Shown: piece by piece, positions 17,025 through 25,587 of the stretch | Layout of the letters: each line of letters opens with the position of its first letter | Position numbering within the stretch: the stretch's first letter is position 1 | Assembly (NCBI RefSeq): GCF_008000935.1 | Contig: NZ_CP042831.1 | Coordinates: forward strand, 1,302,001-1,366,000 | Length of the DNA stretch: 64,000 bases | DNA from: Flavobacterium alkalisoli | Lineage (GTDB): Bacteria; Bacteroidota; Bacteroidia; Flavobacteriales; Flavobacteriaceae | Reading direction: 5' to 3' | Notes under the pieces: model-generated | The model's database searches: none | The model's input: the letters and a program-made list of their open reading frames with translations, nothing else | What the model was told of the DNA's origin: nothing | Program-made: the position numbers and the translations under genes

Positions 17025-17888
17025 ATGCAACTAAGACAATCCGAAAGGAAAAAGGCTAAGATAAAAATGGCCTTACAAGGCAGTGCAGGCAGTGGGAAGA
17101 CATACTCTTCATTATTACTCGCACAAGGACTGACAAATGGAGACTTAACTAAAGTAGCCATTATAGATACTGAAAATGGAAGTGCAGATTTATATGCTCA
17201 CTTAGGACAATACAATGTACTCACACTCACACCTCCATTTACTCCGGAAAGTTACATCCAAGCTATTGAAGTTTGTCAAAGGGCTAATATGGAAGTTATT
17301 ATTATTGATAGTATTTCTCATTGTTGGGACTACTTACTGGACTTTCATTCTAATCTGACAGGTAACTCCTTTGCTAACTGGAGCAAGATTACTCCCAGGC
17401 AAAAGGCTTTTGTAGATAAGCTACTTCAGTCAGAAACACATATTATAGCTACAATGCGGACTAAACAGGATTATGTGTTAAACCAAAAGGATGGTAAATA
17501 CACTCCAGAGAAAGTAGGTTTAAAAGCAGTGCAGAGAGATGGATTGGATTACGAATTCACCTTAGTATTTGAATTGGATATAAAGCACTTCTCTTTAGCC
17601 AGTAAGGACAGAACAGGCTTATTTATGGATAAGCCTGAGTTTATTATTAATAGTGCTACAGGAGCCAAAATTCGTGGCTGGTGTGATAGTGGTACTAATG
17701 TACAGGATGCCAGAAAGAAAATAAAAGACTGTAAATCCCTTGAAGGGCTTAAAGTTTTATATACTCAATATAGTGCCTGGAGAGAGTTGCTTGAATATGA
17801 TTTCAAACAACAGAAAGATACTATAACTACAAATCAACATTTATTAACTACACAAAATTTTAATTCAAATGGAAGTTTCCAACATTAA
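17025..17888 (+). CDS. RecA-like AAA ATPase (phage/element type)
   Basis: A 287-residue P-loop ATPase. Walker A is GSAGSGKT at residues 19-26, followed by AIIDTENGSADLYA, Walker B VIIIDSIS at 91-98 and a sensor-like stretch HIIATMRTKQDYVL. This is the AAA_24/Sak4-like RecA fold common in phages and integrative elements, where it helps recombination or single-strand annealing. Its last 20 bp overlap the DUF3871 gene, so the two are translationally coupled. Confidence 0.82.
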   Translation: MQLRQSERKKAKIKMALQGSAGSGKTYSSLLLAQGLTNGDLTKVAIIDTENGSADLYAHLGQYNVLTLTPPFTPESYIQAIEVCQRANMEVIIIDSISHCWDYLLDFHSNLTGNSFANWSKITPRQKAFVDKLLQSETHIIATMRTKQDYVLNQKDGKYTPEKVGLKAVQRDGLDYEFTLVFELDIKHFSLASKDRTGLFMDKPEFIINSATGAKIRGWCDSGTNVQDARKKIKDCKSLEGLKVLYTQYSAWRELLEYDFKQQKDTITTNQHLLTTQNFNSNGSFQH

Positions 17889-18942
17889 TGGAGCATATAA
17901 TATGCAGTTAAAACCTGTTTCAGGTTTAAGACAAATAATAGTAGATAATTCTCCTAATATTGGTAATACTCCTATTGCTTCAGCTACAACTTCACTAACA
18001 AAATCTGTCATTCCCACACCTGTAAGGAAGCCTTTTATTGAGGCTAACACCAATCAGGTAGAATTGCTGCATTTAAGTGATGATTGTATTATTCCAGTAT
18101 TTTCTAAAGATAATGAGAAGACCATAGCTCATCAGGAATTTATAGAAGCTGTACAAGAAGCGGCATATAAAGCCTTTCCTGATGCTAAATTTCAAACACC
18201 GGAGATTAGAGTAAGCCACCAGATTAAAGGAAGGACTCCCGAGGCTATACATAAGCCAGTAAAAGAGCTATTGGATAATGAAAAAACTATCTATTATGAA
18301 AGGATGGCTTTTATAATGAAATCTACTACCATAATAGAGAAAGTAGGAGGGAATGAGTTACAACTTACTATAGGTGGTGTGAGAGCATACAATCAGGAGA
18401 ATTTATATAGTAGGAAGTCAGCAGAGAAGTTTAAGTTCTTTGTTGGGTTTCAGAACCAGGTATGCTGTAACTTATGTGTTTCTACAGATGGATTCCTTGA
18501 AGGAATGAGAGTGATGCATGTAAGGGATTTAGAGAGTAAAGCTCTAGAAGTTTTACACAATTATAGAGCTGAGCTACATTTGAATCAAATGCAAAAGTTT
18601 ACCAATTATTCACTTTCGGAACATCAATTTGCTCAATTAGTAGGTAAGGCAAGGTTATACCAACATCTTCCTAAGAAATTCAAATCTGAAATTCCACAAC
18701 TGGATTTTAATGATGGACAGTTTAGCACTATAGCTAAGGATTACTATCAGGATGAGAGTTTCTGTAGGGATGATGTAGGAAATATAGACTTATGGAAAGT
18801 ATATAACCTGTTTACACAGGCTAATAAATCCAGTTACATAGATACTTTCCTCGAAAGGAATGTAAATGCCTTTGATTTTAATCAGGGCATTGTAAAAGCA
18901 CTAAGTGGTAGTAATTCTGACTATGCTTGGTTTTTGAGTTAG
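17869..18942 (+). CDS. DUF3871 family protein
   Basis: A 357-residue protein matching the DUF3871 pattern of Bacteroidetes mobile elements: FIEANTNQVELLHLSDDCII, then FSKDNEKTIAHQEFIE, EIRVSHQIKGRTPEAIHKP, IYYERMAF, GGVRAYNQENLYSRKSAEKF and QVCCNLCVSTDG. The function is unknown. The first 50 residues look disordered. It is coupled to the RecA-like ATPase by overlap and ends in a shared convergent terminator. Confidence 0.88.
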   Translation: MEVSNINGAYNMQLKPVSGLRQIIVDNSPNIGNTPIASATTSLTKSVIPTPVRKPFIEANTNQVELLHLSDDCIIPVFSKDNEKTIAHQEFIEAVQEAAYKAFPDAKFQTPEIRVSHQIKGRTPEAIHKPVKELLDNEKTIYYERMAFIMKSTTIIEKVGGNELQLTIGGVRAYNQENLYSRKSAEKFKFFVGFQNQVCCNLCVSTDGFLEGMRVMHVRDLESKALEVLHNYRAELHLNQMQKFTNYSLSEHQFAQLVGKARLYQHLPKKFKSEIPQLDFNDGQFSTIAKDYYQDESFCRDDVGNIDLWKVYNLFTQANKSSYIDTFLERNVNAFDFNQGIVKALSGSNSDYAWFLS

Positions 18943-18968
18943 TAATGGGCTGTTTAAACAGCCCATTA
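18943..18968. terminator. bidirectional hairpin between DUF3871 and the ABC-3C ATPase gene
   Basis: Near-perfect inverted repeat TAATGGGCTGTTT / AAACAGCCCATTA with no loop bases to spare, located between convergent genes, so it can end transcription of the DUF3871 operon and of the nine-gene defence run. Confidence 0.75.
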
Positions 18969-18972
18969 TCTT

Positions 18973-20808
18973 TTAAGTGGGGAAGAGTCCATATCTCCCT
19001 TTATTTTTATCCTTTGTAAAATATATAAAATTAATTTTTTCAATAAGCTTTATGTTTGGGGTTTTATTGTCAAACATTATTACTTGGCAATCATTTCCAA
19101 GTTTTGAAAAATCTTTAAAGAAAGAATTTTGTATATCTTGGCTTATTTCTTCATCTTTCTTGTTGATTAATTCACCTCCCCTGTGATAAGTAGTTAATGG
19201 TGAATCAAAAACTAATAAATTGGAAAAGGGACGTGATTCTTTTAGGCAATATTTTAGTATAGAAAGTATAAATGCTGTATAAGATATTGATCTCATTCCT
19301 TTGCCATAGCTACCTCTAGGCTTTCCTCCAATAACGATATCATATACTTTGTGGTCAGAATTAAAATCTATATGTGTATTATCTTGGTAATCCCATTTTC
19401 TTAATATTTTCTCGATTATTTTTGTTAACTCTTTTATTCCAAAACCGTCATTGGTTGTAGAAGAACTTAATGGGTTTTCAGAGGTATCTTGAAGACCCGT
19501 TTGTTCTTTGTTATAATAATTTAATTCATTAGAGTATATTTCTATTTGAGCATTAAGCTTTTCAAGTCTATTAAATGTTTCTATACTAGCCTTTAAATTG
19601 TCTAAGCTGGGAGTTAGTATCTCTTTAATTAGCCTGTCAACTTTCTCTGATTTTGCTTTTAGGTGGTCTAACTCAGTAGACAGTGAACCTAATTCTTCTT
19701 GATTGTCAACTATAGTTGTTTCTAAATCCTTAATTTTTAAGGATATTTTTTCTTTCTCAACTTTGATAGAGTTACCCATGTTATGGGATAAATAATTAGC
19801 TTTTTCTTCTCCTAAAGTACTATCGCAAATTGGACAGTCAACACTATTAAGTTGATTTAATAGTTGATCTCCATTAAGAATAAAATCTAATCTATATTGA
19901 TCACTTAAATAATGTTCTAGCAATAAACTTAGACGTTTTAACAATTCAGTTTTATAGATTACGAGAGAATTTTTTTCTTCTACTTTATTAAGTATATCTG
20001 TTCTTTCACTAACGTAATTTTGAAGTGTCGTATTGAGTTTTTCAAGTCGGTCAAATAATGTGTCAATAGGTTCTTCTTTAGCTGTTTTGAGTGATAGTTT
20101 TTCGGAAATAAGATTCTGTAAATTATCATTAAAATGTATGATTTGACTATTTACAAAATCAAGTCTCCCATTGTTCCAAGATTTTTTGTTTTTTGCATCT
20201 TCAAAATTAATAAGATCATTGGCATTTTTACCTGTTAATAAAAAAGATAAAGAATTTTTATAATATGTATAATCAAGATAACCTTGGTTGCCATATATTG
20301 GAGAGGTTTTTATTGTTATTGTGGTTTCATCTATAAAAGTTAAATTTCGGAGAGTTGTAAAAGTGAATCTCTTTTTTTTGTTTTGTTGTGTGCTTTTAAT
20401 TTGAATATCAGGATCAATTCCTGAAAGAGATAGAAAGAAATCAGATATTGAGGTGTTAGACTGGCTATGTACACTATAATTTTTTATAGTTGCTTTTGAT
20501 GAAAAGAAATCTTTATATGAACTTTCTTTAACTACAAAATCCCCTCCATTTATATTTCTTAGTAAAGTAAAGGTTTTCCCCGAATAAGTTTTAATTTCTA
20601 AATATATATTATTATAACCAACACTTTCAGGTATTCCGTCAGGAGCTTCTATTTTACCTAACATATAATCCAAACAGGAAAAAGCAAAAGATTTGCCAGT
20701 GTCAGATCCTCCTGATATTAAATTAAAGCCTGAGGTAAATGATAATATAGCTGGCTCTAAACTATCTCCTGTGATGCTCAATAAACTTATATAAAAACCG
20801 TATGTCAT
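18973..20808 (-). CDS. ABC-three-component system SMC-like ABC ATPase
   Basis: A 611-residue SMC/Rad50-like ATPase. Walker A GGSDTGKS is at 33-40, preceded by FTSGFNLIS. Two predicted coiled-coil arms (about 205-310 and 345-440) flank a zinc-hook-like CPIC at 325-328. An ABC-signature-like RGSYGKGMRSI is at 498-508 and Walker B LLVFDSP at 531-537. The long arms and hook fit the ABC ATPases of ABC-3C conflict systems (DUF3732-like), thought to sense invading DNA and license the effector. It is the last gene of the run and overlaps the middle-component gene by 4 bp. Confidence 0.87.
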   Translation of the reverse strand: MTYGFYISLLSITGDSLEPAILSFTSGFNLISGGSDTGKSFAFSCLDYMLGKIEAPDGIPESVGYNNIYLEIKTYSGKTFTLLRNINGGDFVVKESSYKDFFSSKATIKNYSVHSQSNTSISDFFLSLSGIDPDIQIKSTQQNKKKRFTFTTLRNLTFIDETTITIKTSPIYGNQGYLDYTYYKNSLSFLLTGKNANDLINFEDAKNKKSWNNGRLDFVNSQIIHFNDNLQNLISEKLSLKTAKEEPIDTLFDRLEKLNTTLQNYVSERTDILNKVEEKNSLVIYKTELLKRLSLLLEHYLSDQYRLDFILNGDQLLNQLNSVDCPICDSTLGEEKANYLSHNMGNSIKVEKEKISLKIKDLETTIVDNQEELGSLSTELDHLKAKSEKVDRLIKEILTPSLDNLKASIETFNRLEKLNAQIEIYSNELNYYNKEQTGLQDTSENPLSSSTTNDGFGIKELTKIIEKILRKWDYQDNTHIDFNSDHKVYDIVIGGKPRGSYGKGMRSISYTAFILSILKYCLKESRPFSNLLVFDSPLTTYHRGGELINKKDEEISQDIQNSFFKDFSKLGNDCQVIMFDNKTPNIKLIEKINFIYFTKDKNKGRYGLFPT

Positions 20809-21314
20809 GATATTGAGGTATTTCTAAAAAGGGATTCTTTTACAAACTCTCCCCCCCATTTTTCTAAATTTTCATTAATATAATTGGTTAATTGTTCGTC
20901 AGTATAGTTTTTAAAATAGTTGCTTACTAATTCAATTCTTTCCTTTAATTTAAAATAATAATCACAGTTAATAAACTGTAAGAATGGGTTTGTTAAGTGG
21001 GTTTTGTAATATCTAATTCCTTGTTCTTCAAATTTAAGTTCTATTAGTTGTTTAGAAATTAGAATTTTTAACCCTTCTTTAATAAATTCTCTTTTAACAA
21101 ATACTTGTGCTCCTCTAAAAGGAAGAGGAGTATGGATGCTTGGTAAATCAGTAAAATCTCCCGTGTTTAAAATTAAATAATCATAATATACTAGACGTTC
21201 TAAATCAATTCCTTGAGTTTTCGAGTTGTCAAGTATACAAAGACATCTCAAAGCAAATTCTAATGGAGAATTAAAAACTGTATTTGTCTCGCGAAAGATG
21301 TTTTTTATGTCCAT
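20805..21314 (-). CDS. ABC-three-component system middle component 2
   Basis: A 169-residue protein matching the MC2 type: NTVFNSPLEFALRCLCILDN, GIDLERLVYYDYLILNTGDF, then LPSIHTPLPFRGAQVFVKRE and a GLKILISKQLIELKF block. MC proteins carry a winged-helix-like fold and bridge the ATPase and effector. It lies between effector and ATPase with overlaps of 10 bp and 4 bp, which supports the assignment strongly. Confidence 0.87.
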   Translation of the reverse strand: MDIKNIFRETNTVFNSPLEFALRCLCILDNSKTQGIDLERLVYYDYLILNTGDFTDLPSIHTPLPFRGAQVFVKREFIKEGLKILISKQLIELKFEEQGIRYYKTHLTNPFLQFINCDYYFKLKERIELVSNYFKNYTDEQLTNYINENLEKWGGEFVKESLFRNTSIS

Positions 21315-22378
21315 TTTACTCTATTTTCATTTGATAAGTGATGGCATATTCCCGATTTGTCTTGAGATTTTAATTCTCCTGACAGAGGATTACTATTGTA
21401 ATTACCATTTTTTGCCATAATTATTGCCTCATCCATTTTCTCTACACCATCATTGTATTTATCAGACTCACAAACTTCAATAATTTGTTCGTGAATTTCA
21501 TTTTTAAGGTCAGAAAATGCGGTATTTCCAAGGGGTAAATTATCTCTGCTAAATTGTTCCAATGATTCTGCATGGTAAAAATTATTTCTTTGCCGAAGAA
21601 AATGATTTTTTATTCTAATTTCATTTTCAAAATCTTGTTCTGATGATATAGCTCTCTTTAATTTTGAAGTATATGCGTCAAAGATATTTTTAACATAAGG
21701 GATTTCATGCTTATTAATATTGTTTGGCGTGGATATAGGCTTCCTTGGCTTTTGTAATCCTCCTCCAAATCTATAAGAATAGTATGAGGTATGTTTATAT
21801 TGCTCAATAAACTTAATAGGTTCAATATGATCAATTATTGTAAAATCAAAACTATCTATGTATTTGATTAAATTTTTATCAAGTATTATATCTACTTTTT
21901 TTGTTATTTCTTTTCGACATTTTTTATCCCATTCTTTTTTTAAGTTATTTCTAAGGTCTGATGGATTGATTATTAAATCATGTAAAGCCCTCCCGATACC
22001 TTGAGGTGATACAAAAAAATATTTTGTTGGGATATTATATTGATTGGTGTATGTATAATAGATTAATTTGCCAACTTCTAAATATATGTGTGAAGGAGTC
22101 AAAGCTACTTTATAATGTTTACATTGGTAATATTCACAGGAGCCTTTTGCATAGTTCGTGTATGCTAAAATATCAATACCTTTATCTCCACTTCCACCGA
22201 AGCGTAAAAGCTTCTCATATTTTCCTTCAAAAAAAGTTAACCACTCTAATATCATATCTTCATAAGTGTCCTCATCTACGATTTTTAACTTATCTAGAGG
22301 AGGCACGGGAGTTCCTAAAAGGATTTCGGAATTTGTTAAAGTATTTATTCCTTTTGGAGTAGGTAAGTTAGTAATCAT
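21305..22378 (-). CDS. ABC-three-component system effector with restriction-endonuclease domain
   Basis: A 357-residue protein. Residues about 35-165 form a PD-(D/E)XK (Mrr-like) nuclease: YEDMILEWL (acidic helix), GGSGDKGIDILAY with D69, then CEYYQCKHY with Q85-C-K87. The C-terminal half (about 220-357) carries the ABC-3C effector C-terminal domain, ending GICHHLSNENRVKW, which docks onto the middle component. It is expected to cut DNA when the ABC ATPase is triggered. It is 28 bp downstream of Cap11 of the CBASS operon on the same strand. Confidence 0.87.
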   Translation of the reverse strand: MITNLPTPKGINTLTNSEILLGTPVPPLDKLKIVDEDTYEDMILEWLTFFEGKYEKLLRFGGSGDKGIDILAYTNYAKGSCEYYQCKHYKVALTPSHIYLEVGKLIYYTYTNQYNIPTKYFFVSPQGIGRALHDLIINPSDLRNNLKKEWDKKCRKEITKKVDIILDKNLIKYIDSFDFTIIDHIEPIKFIEQYKHTSYYSYRFGGGLQKPRKPISTPNNINKHEIPYVKNIFDAYTSKLKRAISSEQDFENEIRIKNHFLRQRNNFYHAESLEQFSRDNLPLGNTAFSDLKNEIHEQIIEVCESDKYNDGVEKMDEAIIMAKNGNYNSNPLSGELKSQDKSGICHHLSNENRVKWT

Positions 22379-22406
22379 AATTAATTAAATCATTGCAATG
22401 AAGGAT

Positions 22407-23072
22407 TCAGTTTGTATCGGTTGTTGTTTGTTTACTTTTATACCAAAGTATTTTTTCTAAGTAATATTTATCAATGGTTGCATATCTCCATAAGACTAAG
22501 TCAATTAATGAAACTTTTTCATCAATACTATTTGAAATATCACTACATAGTTGATGTGGGTTATCATAACCAAGCGCATTAGCAATTCTAATCAAATGTC
22601 TATCTGGTTTAGCAACATTGATTCCTATATTTTTAGCAAAATGATATGCTGTTGCATTACCAAGATAAGGGAATTCTAATAGATAGTTAATTCCGTCAGT
22701 TTTAAGTCTTTTCATAACACTATCGAAGGAATGTATAGAAAGGTGCTCTGCAGCATAAAGAATAGCATTAATTTTACCTGGATGATTGAATATTTTGATG
22801 CAATTATTATAACAAGATATTTTTTGTTCAGCAATTTGACAAATTTCAAAACCAAAAAGAGTTTGCTTAAGGTGAGGGAAAAGTTTATTGATAATCTTTT
22901 CATTCATCCCGCTTGATAATATTACCCAAGAAAGCTCCTCCAAAAAGGTCTTAGCTGTAAGATTATCTAAACGAATTTCTTCTTGCCAATCGATTTCGTT
23001 AGCAAATCCGCGTTTTATAATGTAATTCTTTAGAAAGAAATATCCATGTGCTATGTGTTCAGAAAACTCCAT
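22407..23072 (-). CDS. cap11: type IV CBASS Cap11, OGG-like HhH DNA glycosylase
   Basis: A 221-residue helix-hairpin-helix protein. FPYLGNATAYHFAKNIG (about 134-150) is the HhH, and INVAKPDRHLIRIANALG follows with D157 at the catalytic Asp position of HhH-GPD glycosylases. In type IV CBASS this OGG-like protein accompanies QueC- and TGT-like enzymes and the CD-NTase, and that exact set is present here. Whether it excises a base from DNA or RNA, or acts on a modified protein, is not visible. It starts 1 bp after the CD-NTase stop. Confidence 0.88.
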   Translation of the reverse strand: MEFSEHIAHGYFFLKNYIIKRGFANEIDWQEEIRLDNLTAKTFLEELSWVILSSGMNEKIINKLFPHLKQTLFGFEICQIAEQKISCYNNCIKIFNHPGKINAILYAAEHLSIHSFDSVMKRLKTDGINYLLEFPYLGNATAYHFAKNIGINVAKPDRHLIRIANALGYDNPHQLCSDISNSIDEKVSLIDLVLWRYATIDKYYLEKILWYKSKQTTTDTN

Positions 23073-23073
23073 T

Positions 23074-24009
23074 TTATTTTAGTATTTGTTCCCACAATCT
23101 TATATCTCTACTTCCATCAGCATTGTTCATTTTTCTAGAAATACTTGACATAGAATCCGCAACCATTTTTCTAGAAATACTATTGGCTTCGTTTAAATAG
23201 TCATCAACATGAACAGATTGACCAGTTTTATCTTTTATAGGATTTAAAATATTTTTTGAACCTTCGGAAAAAAAATGCTTAATCATTTCTTTTGGGTTAT
23301 GAGTTCCATTATAAGATTTAAATACTTCTATTGCTAAACACTCAACATGATATCCGGATAATCTTCTAGTTTCAGGGAAATTAGCTATTAAGGTTTTTGC
23401 AAGTTTAATTACAGGAATCAATTTGCCACTTAATTGGCTATTTGAATATCTAAGTAATTTCGCAAATGCATCTGGCTTAATTAACTTTGACCATTCATTA
23501 TTTTGTCTTGATGAAGGAATCTTTATACCTGTTTGGGTTTTTAGAGCAGGAATAATTTGAACTTCTGTCCCGCTATTAAACTTAATTGTTATGGCTAAAT
23601 TTCCAACTTCAATTTTTGAATTCGGAAGTTTCCTTTGTAAGTTCTGATAGAAAAAATCCTTTACCTCTTCAGGAGATGAATTGTTTAACTCGGAGTTATT
23701 TATAATTGCTAAAGAATCTACGTCACTTAATCCGTCTACAAATGTATGTTTTGAAATAGATCCTCCATAACGTAGAGTTATTAGACCGTCCAAGTCAAAA
23801 TGAATTGCAGATTCTACTGTTCTTAAATGTTTTTGAATTAAATCTGCATCACGAGAATTTGCAGACGCTAAAATGTTTTTGAGAAGTCCTGAAACTTCAA
23901 TTTCAAAGGATTCATTTTTTGTTTTTTCCTCCTCTTCTCTAATTTTTTTGCTAACATCTTCTGGATTAAAATCACTCCCAAAATAAAAGCTACCGCCAGA
24001 TCCTCCCAT
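23074..24009 (-). CDS. CD-NTase (CBASS oligonucleotide cyclase)
   Basis: A 311-residue nucleotidyltransferase of the cGAS/DncV-like superfamily. The catalytic motif is YGGSISKHTFVDGLSDVD: GGS at 82-84, D96 and D98. The third acidic site is near TEVQIIPAL (E149 likely; the usual Asp position reads Gln151). A helical domain follows. The N-terminus is Gly-rich (MGGSGGSFYFGS), as in many CBASS cyclases, and would expose Gly after Met removal. It should make a cyclic oligonucleotide on phage infection to activate the 2TM-NUDIX protein. Its neighbours cap9, cap10 and cap11 define type IV CBASS. Confidence 0.92.
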   Translation of the reverse strand: MGGSGGSFYFGSDFNPEDVSKKIREEEEKTKNESFEIEVSGLLKNILASANSRDADLIQKHLRTVESAIHFDLDGLITLRYGGSISKHTFVDGLSDVDSLAIINNSELNNSSPEEVKDFFYQNLQRKLPNSKIEVGNLAITIKFNSGTEVQIIPALKTQTGIKIPSSRQNNEWSKLIKPDAFAKLLRYSNSQLSGKLIPVIKLAKTLIANFPETRRLSGYHVECLAIEVFKSYNGTHNPKEMIKHFFSEGSKNILNPIKDKTGQSVHVDDYLNEANSISRKMVADSMSSISRKMNNADGSRDIRLWEQILK

Positions 24010-24012
24010 AAT

Positions 24013-25044
24013 TCATAGATTTGATTTAAATGTAGTGTAACTTTTTTCAATTAATTCCCCAAAACCTTTTCCTCCAATATCGTCAAAAATATTAAAGTTA
24101 TGGTCTTTAACAAAAGCTTTCATGCTATATTTTAGCATTTCTAAGTAATAAGTATTTCTACTAATAGAACGAGTTTTTAAGCTTTCATCTCTCGTAGCGA
24201 TTCCTAAACCACCTCCTCCAATCACTCCATAATTTGAAGTATAAATTGCTGAATTATTATAATATGAGTATTTTAGCCAAGTTAATCCGTCAAATACTTC
24301 TGCTCCAGCTAAAAAATATAATATTGATGTAATAGGGTCTAAGCTACCGAAAACATGTATTGGAGCCTTATTACCTATTTCATCTAGGGCTATACGTATC
24401 TTACTAATGTTTTTCATTCTATTTAAAATTGAATTCCCAAGCTCTCTCTCTGTGACTCCTATGAAATTAAATCCCTCTAAATGATGAATGTTTTTTAAAA
24501 TATTCTCTATTTGTACATATTCTTGCGTTATAGTTTCAGGTTTTATTAAAAAGTCAGTCATCATAAGAGGATAATCTTTGAATAAATCCTTTGCACAATT
24601 AATTTGATCTTCTAGAGAGATTCTATGGTTGCCTTTATCATAACTAACAATTATTCCAGCTTTATGCTCTGGCCATTTTGATATTACTTGTTTTAATTGA
24701 TCAATATTCCAAGCCTTTAAATCATAGTTGAACTTAGTTGTAGCTGACAAGTCATAAGAATTACCTGTTTCATATCCTCCACTATCAATAAAAATAACTT
24801 CAGTTACAAAGTTTTCTTCATTGTAGGGAATATGTTTATAATATAAATCATAACCGCTTACAAGTAAACTCTCGGTTAAAAATTCTTTTGAAAATTTTAG
24901 AAGTATTGCTGCTTCAGAAATATCATGTTTCCTACCTTTCATTTTTTTTAGTCCAAAACCTTTACTAGAAAACGAAGGAACTAATAATGGGGTTTCAATT
25001 TCAATTCCCAGAGGGTGTATAAGACTACTTGTTCGTGCTAGCAT
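24013..25044 (-). CDS. cap10: type IV CBASS Cap10, TGT-like protein
   Basis: A 343-residue TIM-barrel protein related to tRNA-guanine transglycosylase. IFIDSGGYE carries D87 (the base-recognition Asp of TGT) and AEVFDGLTWL carries D252 at the nucleophile position; HVFGSLDPIT and GVTERELG are further TGT-like blocks. The C-terminal zinc site (CxCxxC...H) of canonical TGT is absent, as the only Cys I see is near residue 150. It probably binds or exchanges a 7-deazaguanine rather than modifying tRNA. It overlaps the cap9 gene by 20 bp. Confidence 0.9.
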   Translation of the reverse strand: MLARTSSLIHPLGIEIETPLLVPSFSSKGFGLKKMKGRKHDISEAAILLKFSKEFLTESLLVSGYDLYYKHIPYNEENFVTEVIFIDSGGYETGNSYDLSATTKFNYDLKAWNIDQLKQVISKWPEHKAGIIVSYDKGNHRISLEDQINCAKDLFKDYPLMMTDFLIKPETITQEYVQIENILKNIHHLEGFNFIGVTERELGNSILNRMKNISKIRIALDEIGNKAPIHVFGSLDPITSILYFLAGAEVFDGLTWLKYSYYNNSAIYTSNYGVIGGGGLGIATRDESLKTRSISRNTYYLEMLKYSMKAFVKDHNFNIFDDIGGKGFGELIEKSYTTFKSNL

Positions 25045-25585
25045 ATATTAATTCTAAATCTTTACAAGTTAAACATTGTCCGCAGGGTTGTTTTTTACCA
25101 AGTTCGCAGCTATAGCATAAATGGATAGGGACTTTCTCTAAACTGCAATACTCATATATTTCCTTTTTATTAAACTTTATAAATGGTGCACTTATTTTAA
25201 TAGTTTCACCTGAGTATTTATCAATTATTTTTTGAACGTTGTTTACAAAATCTGTTGAGCAATCGTAATAAGAAGTTCCATAATGTATACCTAAAGCAAT
25301 TAAACCTCTGTCATTATAGAAACTCATTAATGCCGTGAAAATAAAAAATGCATTACGTCCTGTAATTTCACCAATTTCTTTTTTCGTTATATTGATTTTT
25401 ATAACTCTTAATTTTATATTGTAAAAATCTGTGATTAGTTTGACTGCTTTTAGTTCTTGATATTTTGATACCTGCCCATAATCAATAAATAAAGTCTCTA
25501 TATTAAAATCTAAGTTTTTATAAAATTGTATACATGCTGTTGAATCAATTCCACCACTAGCTAAAATTAACACATAGTCTTTCAT
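25025..25585 (-). CDS. cap9: type IV CBASS Cap9, QueC-like PP-loop enzyme
   Basis: A 186-residue ATP-pyrophosphatase-fold protein. The PP-loop SGGIDST is at 10-16, GRNAFFIFTAL (about 77-87) is the QueC-like middle motif, and the C-terminal zinc cysteines are in CYSC (157, 160) and CGQCLTC (168, 171, 174). QueC turns 7-carboxy-7-deazaguanine into preQ0; the shorter CBASS paralogue has been linked to attaching the deazaguanine to protein. No queD, queE or queF gene is nearby, so the substrate would come from host metabolism. Confidence 0.92.
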   Translation of the reverse strand: MKDYVLILASGGIDSTACIQFYKNLDFNIETLFIDYGQVSKYQELKAVKLITDFYNIKLRVIKINITKKEIGEITGRNAFFIFTALMSFYNDRGLIALGIHYGTSYYDCSTDFVNNVQKIIDKYSGETIKISAPFIKFNKKEIYEYCSLEKVPIHLCYSCELGKKQPCGQCLTCKDLELIYASTNK

Positions 25586-25587
25586 AG

